Positions 1-4,775 of a stretch of DNA of 8,487 bases are shown here, in pieces; the stretch's first letter is position 1, and every line of letters begins with the position of its first letter. The translations under genes and the position numbers were made by a program. The DNA comes from Actinomycetota bacterium (GTDB lineage Bacteria > Actinomycetota > Actinomycetes > S36-B12 > UBA10799), in assembly GCA_030837445.1 (NCBI GenBank), contig JAUPKM010000322.1:1-8487 (forward strand). Direction: 5' to 3'. The notes under the pieces were generated by a model. That model was not told where the DNA came from, ran no database searches, and saw nothing but the letters and a program-made list of their open reading frames with translations.

Positions 1-1
1 C

Positions 2-235
2 GCGGACATCGTCGCGGGCGTGGTCGGGTTCGCTGGCGAGGTCCGCTGGGACACCTCCAAACCCGACGGAACGCCTCGGAAATTGCTGGATGTCTGCCGC
101 CTGCGAGCACTCGGCTGGGAGCCCGAGGTGCCGTTGGTGCAGGGAATCACGGAGACCTACCAGTGGTACCGGTCCGCCTACCCTGACGTTGTGGGTGCTG
201 ACGAAGTCGCAGATTCGGAGGCGGGCGATGAGTGA
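2..235 (+). CDS. fcl: GDP-L-fucose synthase, C-terminal end (5' truncated by window)
   Basis: Only the last 77 residues are visible, because the gene enters from the left edge. GDP-L-fucose synthase (GMER) is a cytoplasmic short-chain dehydrogenase/reductase that epimerises and reduces GDP-4-keto-6-deoxymannose to GDP-L-fucose with NADPH. The visible part carries the family's C-terminal signature: W-D-T-S-K-P-D-G-T-P-R-K-L-L-D (about nt 47-91), then R-L-R-A-L-G-W and a final helix containing T-Y-Q-W-Y. This closely parallels the E. coli Fcl end (a TKPDGTPRKLLD segment, then LGW and TYQWF). The last roughly 15 residues form an acidic tail beyond the usual end. The stop codon lies inside the next gene, an 8-nt overlap, so the two are probably co-transcribed and translationally coupled. 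The product would supply GDP-fucose to the glycosyltransferases of this locus. The catalytic Rossmann part lies outside the window. Confidence 0.88.
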   Translation, partial: ADIVAGVVGFAGEVRWDTSKPDGTPRKLLDVCRLRALGWEPEVPLVQGITETYQWYRSAYPDVVGADEVADSEAGDE

Positions 236-1145
236 CGCCGAGGCAACTTCTGGCCCGGAGGGCCACCGACACCTGACGCCCGCGCCGATGCGCACAAAAC
301 TGGGCGGGGTGCGCCCGATGCCGGGGACTGGGCCAAGTCCACTGCGTGACTTACCCTCCTGCCGGGTCGGCCCTGTGCCGTTTCGGGTGGCGCCGTTGGA
401 AGCAGCCGTGGCAGGCGTGCTGACCGAAGCTGCCATCAATCGGGCCAAAGGCCTGGCCGTGCACTTCGCCAACGCCTACACAGTTGCCCTCGCAGACGAT
501 GACCGTGCCTACGCCAGTCTGCTGGCCTCGCCCGATGCGGTGGTGTTCACAGACGGGGTGCCGGTCGCCTGGGTGGGCCGCCGCGCCTACCCGCGGGTCG
601 CGCCGGAGTGGGAGCGCGTGTACGGGCCGGACGTGATGACCGGGGTGATGGCGGCGTCCGGCCCCGACGGGCCGCGGCACTATCTGCTCGGCGGGTCGCC
701 GGCAACCCTGGGTCTACTTCGGGAGGCGATTTCGCACAGGTGGCCGCAGGCGCAGATCGTCGGTGCAGAGAGTCCGCCGTTCCGGGATCTGAGTCCGGCC
801 GAGCGACGCCAGCAGGACGAGCGGATCGCCCGGACCGGCGCCCAGATCGTCTGGGTCGGATTGGGTACTCCGAAACAGGACTGGGAGGTCAACCGGTTGG
901 CCGCCGAACTGCCGATCGTGGCGATGGCGGTGGGGGCGGCGTTCGACTTCCTCGCGGGGACCAAGTCGCAGGCGCCGACCTGGATGCAGCGATCCGGTAC
1001 CGAATGGTTCTACCGACTGGTCACGGAGCCGAAGCGGCTGGGTCGGCGCTACCTGTGGGGTAACCCGCGATTCCTGCGGGCGGCGGTTCGGTATCCGGGG
1101 CTGCGTCGGGATAGGCGCGACCGGAAGGCTATCGGCGGCGGCTGA
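228..1145 (+). CDS. WecG/TagA/CpsF family glycosyltransferase
   Basis: A 305-aa protein of the WecG/TagA/CpsF family (GT26). These are membrane-associated enzymes that transfer ManNAc, ManNAcA or related sugars onto a polyprenyl-diphosphate-linked acceptor in wall teichoic acid, enterobacterial common antigen or capsule synthesis. The ATG at 228 is chosen because GGAGG at 217-221 sits 6 nt upstream. Family signatures in order are N82-A-Y-T85; T108-D109-G-V-P, where the Asp matches the essential Asp of TagA; V210-G-L-G-T-P-K-Q-D-W219; V235-G-A-A-F-D-F-L-A-G244; and A249-P-T-W followed by E259-W-F-Y-R-L-V-T-E-P-K-R, the Arg-rich C-terminal membrane-contacting part. The first about 45 residues are a Pro/Gly-rich extension without visible domain features. 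The common R before A-P-x-W is Gln here (S-Q-A-P). The gene overlaps fcl by 8 nt. The sugar transferred cannot be read from the sequence. Confidence 0.93.
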   Translation: MSDAEATSGPEGHRHLTPAPMRTKLGGVRPMPGTGPSPLRDLPSCRVGPVPFRVAPLEAAVAGVLTEAAINRAKGLAVHFANAYTVALADDDRAYASLLASPDAVVFTDGVPVAWVGRRAYPRVAPEWERVYGPDVMTGVMAASGPDGPRHYLLGGSPATLGLLREAISHRWPQAQIVGAESPPFRDLSPAERRQQDERIARTGAQIVWVGLGTPKQDWEVNRLAAELPIVAMAVGAAFDFLAGTKSQAPTWMQRSGTEWFYRLVTEPKRLGRRYLWGNPRFLRAAVRYPGLRRDRRDRKAIGGG

Positions 1146-1237
1146 GCCGGGGCCTGTTGAGCCGCGGCAACTGAGCCGGTGGTGGGGTGGCGTTGGTTGG
1201 TTTGCGAATGACGCGAATGGTCTGACCGTGCCGCGCA

Positions 1238-1299
1238 GTGCCTCAAGTCAATATGCCCGCGAAAGTTGTTCGGTGCCTCAACTAGAAATGCCCGCGAAA
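1238..1299. repeat. pair of 27-bp imperfect direct repeats, 35-bp period
   Basis: Two copies at 1238-1264 and 1273-1299 share GTGCCTCAA at the left and ATGCCCGCGAAA at the right and differ only in the 6 bases between these blocks. They are separated by 8 bp. They lie between the glycosyltransferase stop and the toxin-antitoxin promoter. Paired subterminal repeats of this size are typical of the transposase-binding ends of IS21-type insertion sequences, so this may be a leftover IS end. A regulator-binding site for the downstream operon is the alternative. No transposase gene is visible. The repetition is directly seen; the interpretation is inferred. Confidence 0.6.
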
Positions 1300-1318
1300 C
1301 TCAGGGGCAGGAGGCCCG

Positions 1319-1347
1319 TTGACATGCTACCTGATAGTACGGACAAT
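1319..1347 (+). promoter_or_regulatory. candidate promoter of the DUF1778/GNAT operon
   Basis: A perfect -35 hexamer TTGACA (1319-1324) is followed after 17 bp by GACAAT (1342-1347), which matches 4 of 6 positions of the -10 consensus. Two GTAC palindromes (1337-1340 and 1348-1351) flank the -10 and could form an autoregulatory operator for the RHH antitoxin. Transcription would begin near 1354, just ahead of the chosen start at 1364, which argues against starting translation at the TTG of 1319. Confidence 0.55.
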
Positions 1348-1363
1348 GTACGGGGAGGTCGTC

Positions 1364-1702
1364 ATGATTGACAATCAGGAAGCGCCGGAGGATGCCCGTC
1401 GTGGGAGTGCTCGGGCGGAGCCACGGGCGGCCCGCGCCAGTGAACGGCTCGAGGTTCGACTGCGGCCGGAGGCCCAGCGACGGTTACGGTTGGCGGCTGA
1501 CTTACAGCATGTTTCGGTCAGCGCGTTCATTCTGACGGCTGGCCTGGAGTCTGCCGAGCGGGTGATCGAGGAGGCCAACAGCTGGCCCGTGCCGCTGGCA
1601 CTCTTCGAGGAGCTGGAGACGGCGCTGGATGCTCCGGCCGAACCCAACAGCACGTTGGCTGCCGCCATCCAGGATGCAGCGGAACTCGTCGAGCGCCGCT
1701 AG
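1364..1702 (+). CDS. DUF1778 (TacA-type) ribbon-helix-helix antitoxin
   Basis: A 112-aa antitoxin of the DUF1778 family, whose members bind operator DNA as RHH dimers and neutralise a GNAT acetyltransferase toxin with their C-terminal tail. The ATG at 1364 is chosen because GGGGAGG (1352-1358) lies 5 nt upstream and the likely promoter ends only about 17 nt before it. Residues 1-26 are a charged, Ala/Arg-rich leader. R28-L-E-V-R-L-R34 is the DNA-contacting strand, P35-Q48 and V50-E70 the two helices, with the family-typical S-V-S-A-F-I-L and A-G-L-E-S-A-E-R-V-I-E-E. Residues 74-112 (starting W-P-V-P-L-A-L-F) form the toxin-binding tail. The stop is 2 nt before the GNAT toxin start, the usual antitoxin-first order with coupled translation. 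The operon is likely autorepressed. Confidence 0.9.
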   Translation: MIDNQEAPEDARRGSARAEPRAARASERLEVRLRPEAQRRLRLAADLQHVSVSAFILTAGLESAERVIEEANSWPVPLALFEELETALDAPAEPNSTLAAAIQDAAELVERR

Positions 1703-1704
1703 CG

Positions 1705-2352
1705 GTGGCCCGCAGGTTCGTTCGCGAGCAACTCCGGGAAGGTCATCGGGTCTCGGCCTTCCGCTGCGGCAATGCGGACCTTGACCGCTGGCTGGTGGAG
1801 TCAGCCGCCTCGGCTGGCCGAAGGGACTACAGCCGCACCTACGTCTGGGTCGGGGCCAGCAGCGGGACCCGTGGGTTTGGGACCAGCGGCGGGCCGACCG
1901 CCGCGGACTTGGGTCTCGGTGAGGAACTCGTCGAGGTGGTTGCCTACTTCACCCTCTCCGGGTTCGCGATTGCCCGCAGCGCTGTGCCCGGACGGCTCTC
2001 GCGGGGCGAGTATCGGGTTATCCCGGCTCTGTTGTTGGGGAAGTTGGCGTTGGATCAGTCGCTGCACAGGCGAGGGTACGGCCGGATTTTGCTCGCCGAC
2101 GCCGTCGTGGAGGCGGTGCGGGCCTCCCGGCTGGCTGCCGCCAGGTACCTCGTGGTCGACGCGGTCGATCCGCACGCGGCCAAGTTCTACCGTCAGTTCG
2201 GATTCGCGTCCGTCACTCGGGCAGGTGCGGGGGCCGGAGTAGGGGCTGAGCCTGGCGCCGACGGGCCTGCGGGCGAGGCGTCTGAGGTGGGTGCCGCCTG
2301 GCCGCTGCGGATGGTGGCACGGATGCGAGACCTCGAGGCGGCGGTGTCCTGA
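1705..2352 (+). CDS. GNAT-family acetyltransferase toxin (TacT-like)
   Basis: A 215-aa GCN5-related N-acetyltransferase paired with the upstream DUF1778 antitoxin. TacT-type toxins acetylate the amino group of aminoacyl-tRNA with acetyl-CoA and stop translation. Visible motifs: F19-R-C-G-N-A-D-L-D-R-W29; T45-Y-V; V79-A-Y-F-T-L; I106-P-A-L-L-L-G-K-L-A-L-D; the acetyl-CoA pyrophosphate loop H121-R-R-G-Y-G126, with His where Gln/Arg is usual; V-V-D-A-V-D; and K160-F-Y-R-Q-F-G-F167, whose Y162 matches the catalytic Tyr of TacT. Two insertions make it longer than the typical 160-175 aa: a Gly/Ser/Thr-rich one at about 51-75 and a Gly/Ala-rich one at about 172-197, before the final strand. The GTG start lies 2 nt after the antitoxin stop, with no separate strong SD. 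Its stop is 2 bp from the left copy of the 94-bp duplication. Substrate is inferred from the family. Confidence 0.88.
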   Translation: MARRFVREQLREGHRVSAFRCGNADLDRWLVESAASAGRRDYSRTYVWVGASSGTRGFGTSGGPTAADLGLGEELVEVVAYFTLSGFAIARSAVPGRLSRGEYRVIPALLLGKLALDQSLHRRGYGRILLADAVVEAVRASRLAAARYLVVDAVDPHAAKFYRQFGFASVTRAGAGAGVGAEPGADGPAGEASEVGAAWPLRMVARMRDLEAAVS

Positions 2353-2354
2353 TG

Positions 2355-2448
2355 CCAGCGCAGCGCCGGGATGAACCGGAAGGCCACCACGATCGTGGCC
2401 GCGAACGCCACGCTGCCCATCAGCCATACCCCGAATGGCCCGACCGGG
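2355..2448 (-). repeat. 94-bp direct repeat, copy A: displaced 3'-end fragment of a DUF2142 gene
   Basis: This segment aligns without gaps to 3237-3330 (offset 882 bp) with 87 of 94 identities. On the - strand it encodes the same C-terminal membrane stretch as the DUF2142 gene (P-V-G-P-F-G-V-W-L at its start, F-I-P-A-L-R-W at its end). Five of the seven differences are synonymous; the other two are Leu/Met and Ala/Thr. It begins 2 bp after the GNAT toxin stop and is not attached to an intact gene. The adjoining - strand sequence up to about 2500 may be a more diverged continuation of the same gene. Confidence 0.9.
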
Positions 2449-2498
2449 GGTCGCAGAGGCGGCAGACCTCCCGAAGCGACCGCAGGTGTCCCCCGCGA

Positions 2499-2540
2499 GG
2501 TTGTGCCTTGCACTACCTGGTTGTGTCGTGCAATACTCAG
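2499..2540 (+). promoter_or_regulatory. tandem 20-bp repeat, candidate operator/promoter of the second TA pair
   Basis: Bases 2501-2520 and 2521-2540 are related with an exact 20-bp period (14 of 20 identical), each preceded by GG and beginning TTGTG with a TGCA core. TTGCAC (2508-2513) and GTGCAA (2528-2533) also form an inverted repeat. A 20-bp period places both sites on nearly the same face of the helix, as expected for cooperative RHH binding. A loose -10 (AATACT, 2532-2537) lies within the second unit. The repeat is visible; the operator role is inferred from its position directly before the toxin start. Confidence 0.45.
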
Positions 2541-2548
2541 GTGTGGAT

Positions 2549-2782
2549 ATGCGCGGCATCTACATCACTCAGGCGGCGCGCAAACGCAAAATCGGTCGCG
2601 CGCACATAGAGTTCGCGATGACCCACGCTCATACTGTCGAGACTGTTCAGGATGTTGAGCGTGACCCTCAGATTGTGTGGATTGGGGAGGACGACCGAGG
2701 TGTCGAACTGGAGATCATCGCCGTCGTCCTACCCGACAAATTGCTCATCATCCACGTAATGCCAACCCGTTACAGGAGGTGA
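2549..2782 (+). CDS. small basic toxin candidate of a toxin-first TA pair (family not firmly recognised)
   Basis: A 77-aa protein. The ATG at 2549 is preceded by a weak AGGTG (2539-2543); an in-frame GTG at 2543 is an alternative. The N-terminal half has a basic stretch (A-R-K-R-K-I-G-R, 10-17) and a helix with H19, H26 and H28. The C-terminal half is predicted strands: I42-V-W-I-G-E-D-D-R-G-V-E-L-E-I-I-A-V-V-L-P-D up to 63, then L-L-I-I-H-V-M-P72. This layout resembles the short BrnT/RelE-like or DUF4258-like proteins found before RHH antitoxins, but I cannot assign a family with certainty or name a catalytic residue. Its stop overlaps the SD of the next gene, which has an RHH domain, so a toxin-antitoxin role is inferred from context. 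Base composition is less GC-rich than in neighbouring genes, consistent with acquisition. Confidence 0.75.
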   Translation: MRGIYITQAARKRKIGRAHIEFAMTHAHTVETVQDVERDPQIVWIGEDDRGVELEIIAVVLPDKLLIIHVMPTRYRR

Positions 2783-2786
2783 AGTG

Positions 2787-3092
2787 ATGGCCGAACAAAG
2801 GGCGTATTCAATTGAGGCGCACCAGATCGACCTTGAGAATGAAGCGGTTCACGATAGTCAGGGTAGGCGAGTGGACGCGGCCTACGTGGAGGGAGCTGTG
2901 CGCAATGTTCACGAACACCTGAAGAACAAGGGCGGGCGACCTTCCCTGTCAGGGGCAGCAACGCGATCTCCGCAGGTCACGTTCCGCGTCGCGGCGGATG
3001 TCAAGGCCGCCGCCGAAGCCCGCGCCATACGCGAAGGAACAACTGTCTCAGCGATGGCACGCGAGGCCTTCAAGCGCTACCTCGCCTCCTGA
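2787..3092 (+). CDS. RHH (CopG/Arc-like) antitoxin with C-terminal DNA-binding domain
   Basis: A 101-aa protein. A perfect AGGAGG (2774-2779) lies 7 nt before the ATG at 2787; the GTG at 2784 is only 4 nt away and less likely. Residues 1-48 form an N-terminal region with Y7, D15-L-E-N-E and G26-R-R-V-D-A-A-Y-V-E, probably the partner-binding part. G50-R-P-S-L-S-G56 is a hinge common in actinobacterial antitoxins of this type. S61-P-Q-V-T-F-R-V68 is the RHH strand, followed by helices 71-83 and 86-100 ending in A-R-E-A-F-K-R-Y-L. So the DNA-binding domain is C-terminal, the reverse of most RHH antitoxins. The gene follows the toxin candidate by 4 nt and probably represses its own operon through the tandem sites near 2500-2540. 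Function is inferred from domain and context. Confidence 0.82.
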   Translation: MAEQRAYSIEAHQIDLENEAVHDSQGRRVDAAYVEGAVRNVHEHLKNKGGRPSLSGAATRSPQVTFRVAADVKAAAEARAIREGTTVSAMAREAFKRYLAS

Positions 3093-3111
3093 GATCCGCT
3101 GACAGCGCCCG

Positions 3112-3235
3112 GACCTGGACCGCTGGCAGGGGGGATCTGCCGTGCCAGCAGACCGTTTGCGACAAACGACGCAGGTGCGGGCGGAACGAGGGTGGGGTGT
3201 TCGCCTACCTCACCGTGTCTGACTTTTCTGTGGAT
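3112..3235 (+). pseudogene. decayed fragment of a GNAT-type toxin gene
   Basis: In one frame 3112-3126 reads D-L-D-R-W, identical to residues 25-29 of the upstream GNAT toxin, followed by diverged sequence to about 3180. In another frame 3200-3235 reads F-A-Y-L-T-V-S-D-F-S-V-D, resembling that toxin's V79-A-Y-F-T-L-S-G-F87. The distances between these motifs fit the GNAT-toxin N-terminal half without the long insertion seen in the intact copy. A frameshift separates the two parts, there is no start codon or proper upstream sequence, and the fragment stops at the edge of the right-hand 94-bp repeat. I read it as a relic of a second toxin gene. The similarity is short, so chance resemblance is not excluded. 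Confidence 0.45.
3122..3168. terminator. two hairpins between convergent genes, possible terminator
   Basis: GCTGGCA (3122-3128) pairs with TGCCAGC (3143-3149), and CGTTTG (3154-3159) pairs with CAAACG (3163-3168) around a 3-nt loop. They lie between the RHH antitoxin stop (3092) and the stop of the opposing DUF2142 gene (3210), where a bidirectional terminator is expected. There is no clear U tract, and the region also carries the toxin-gene relic, so this is a weak call. Confidence 0.28.
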
Positions 3236-4775
3236 CCCAGCGCAGCGCCGGGATGAACCGGAAGGCCACCACGATCGCAGCCGCAAACGCCACGCTGCCC
3301 AGTAGCCACACCCCGAACGGCCCGACCGGGATGCTTTCCCACCACCAGGGCGGGCGACCGACCTTCGCGAGCAGGTCGGGCTGGAGCGGACCGACGCCGA
3401 AGGTGAAACGGCTCAGCACAGCGAGCAGCGCGGCACTGTTGGCGACAATGACGGCCCCCGCGATCAGCCAAAACTGCAAGGACGTGAAGTTCGGCGAGAG
3501 CGGCCCGCTGCCAACTTCCGACGGCGGCGCAACGAGTTGTCTGGGGATCAGTGCAAGTCCGGCGATCACGAACAGGGCGGGTAGGAAGTAGCGCGGCTGC
3601 AGGTTGTTCCCGGTCGACATCGCCTGGTAAGCGGCGAGGGTGCCGCCGAGTTGGCAGGCCACCAGGAAGACAAGTAGGGCCAACGCCTTTCGGGTATCGA
3701 TCCTGGCCAGACCGATGATGCTGGCGGCGGCGAAGGCTCCGACTGCGGACACCGTGACGGTTGCCGGCAGGGGTGTGTCGAGCCAACTCAGTGGTCCGTC
3801 CGGCCCGAGCCCGCGGAACGGCAGCACTGCGACGCCGACCGTGAGATCCCAGAGTCGGACGGTGCCGTCGCGCTGGTAGGACATCATCTCGGAGAGCTTG
3901 GAGGCGCCGTAGAACAGGTAGAACGCGACCGCCGCCACCACCATCCCGGCGGGTAGCAGCGCGCGTCGCCAGTGTTCGCGTTGGAACCCGAGCAGAGTCA
4001 CGGCCAACGCCACGCCGGTCACGAACAGCGGACTCTCACTGCGCGCCCCCAGCGCCAGCAGCGTGCTCAGCGCCACGAACGCGATCCGGGTCGCTGACAG
4101 CCAGCGCGCAGAGGAGGCGCGCCCGTCCCGCGGCGCCCCGGATGGCTCGTCTTCGCGTAGAGGCTCTGAGCGCCGGTGATCGCCGATCAGGAAGCTCAGC
4201 GCCGGCCCCCAGCAGGCGGCGACCCCGATCACCGACCAGGCGTTCGGATTGATCGAGGCGAACAGGAACATCCCGAGCGGCACCGCAGCGACCAGCCACG
4301 ACAGTGCGACGGCCGGACGCAGTCGTCGGCTGGACAGGGCCAGACTGCCGATCAGCAGCGCGATCGACAGGACGGAGTTGGCGAGGCGCACCGTCAGCGT
4401 GGTCATCCGGACGGTATCGCCGACCAGGGCCGACATCGCGGAGTAGTTGAGCGGCGGGTACCAGCCCCCGCGGATCCCGTTGGTGGCCGGGACGGTGACG
4501 CCCGCATCCCGCTGACAGTCGGCGGTCAGCTTGCCATTGCCCGCGTAGCAGGGAACCTCGCGGAGTCCTTCCGGCCGGCAGGTCGCCTCGCCGGCAGTGC
4601 AATAGATGTTCGCGAGGTGGAAGTTGTCGTCCGGACTCGACCCGACCGGTGAGGCAAGCGCCCACGCGGCGAGAGCGGCGAGGAGGAGGACCACGGCTCC
4701 GAGGCCCGCCGCCAGCTGGACTCCGCGGCGGCGCACAGGGCTGCGCTCCCCGCCCCGACCGTCGGTTGCGCTCAT
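3210..4775 (-). CDS. DUF2142-type multi-pass membrane protein
   Basis: A 521-aa integral membrane protein resembling DUF2142, a family of large GT-C-like membrane proteins often found in actinobacterial polysaccharide loci; their biochemical role is not established. After a basic N-terminus (R15-R-R) comes a first TM segment (about 19-41), then an extracytoplasmic loop with P48-D-D-N-F-H53 and four cysteines (59, 66, 76, 87) that could form disulfides. Further hydrophobic segments are spread through the rest. Near residues 400-415 the family-like L-Q-P-R-Y-F-L-P-A-L occurs before another TM stretch. Residues 483-513 are encoded by the right-hand 94-bp repeat; the final eight (D-P-Q-K-S-Q-T-R) lie beyond it, opposite the toxin relic, so the original C-terminus may have been replaced. 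The start overlaps the upstream glycosyltransferase stop by 4 nt (ATGA), indicating coupling. Confidence 0.82.
   Translation of the reverse strand: MSATDGRGGERSPVRRRGVQLAAGLGAVVLLLAALAAWALASPVGSSPDDNFHLANIYCTAGEATCRPEGLREVPCYAGNGKLTADCQRDAGVTVPATNGIRGGWYPPLNYSAMSALVGDTVRMTTLTVRLANSVLSIALLIGSLALSSRRLRPAVALSWLVAAVPLGMFLFASINPNAWSVIGVAACWGPALSFLIGDHRRSEPLREDEPSGAPRDGRASSARWLSATRIAFVALSTLLALGARSESPLFVTGVALAVTLLGFQREHWRRALLPAGMVVAAVAFYLFYGASKLSEMMSYQRDGTVRLWDLTVGVAVLPFRGLGPDGPLSWLDTPLPATVTVSAVGAFAAASIIGLARIDTRKALALLVFLVACQLGGTLAAYQAMSTGNNLQPRYFLPALFVIAGLALIPRQLVAPPSEVGSGPLSPNFTSLQFWLIAGAVIVANSAALLAVLSRFTFGVGPLQPDLLAKVGRPPWWWESIPVGPFGVWLLGSVAFAAAIVVAFRFIPALRWDPQKSQTR
3237..3330 (-). repeat. 94-bp direct repeat, copy B: inside the DUF2142 gene 3' end
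   Basis: Counterpart of 2355-2448, in the same orientation and 882 bp away. It encodes the last transmembrane stretch of the DUF2142 protein. Together the copies bracket the 77-aa toxin candidate, its RHH antitoxin and the GNAT relic. Both copies end at the same base on their left side (CCAGCGCAGC) next to GNAT-toxin-like sequence. Confidence 0.9.

Noticed and set aside
1143..1178. Three TGAGCCG units just after the WecG-type gene as a terminator or array.
   Set aside because: Short GC-rich repeats with unequal 15- and 14-bp spacing and no stable long hairpin; likely composition-driven.
1238..1299. CRISPR array.
   Set aside because: Only two imperfect units with an 8-bp spacer and no cas genes; the geometry does not fit.
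1319..1363. TTG start at 1319 adding 15 residues to the DUF1778 antitoxin.
   Set aside because: The TTG is part of a perfect TTGACA -35 box, while the ATG at 1364 has GGGGAGG at good spacing.
1801..2559. Long - strand open frames opposite the GNAT toxin.
   Set aside because: High-GC antisense shadow. The + strand frame carries clear GNAT motifs. Only the 2355-2448 part has meaning on the - strand, as the duplicated gene end.
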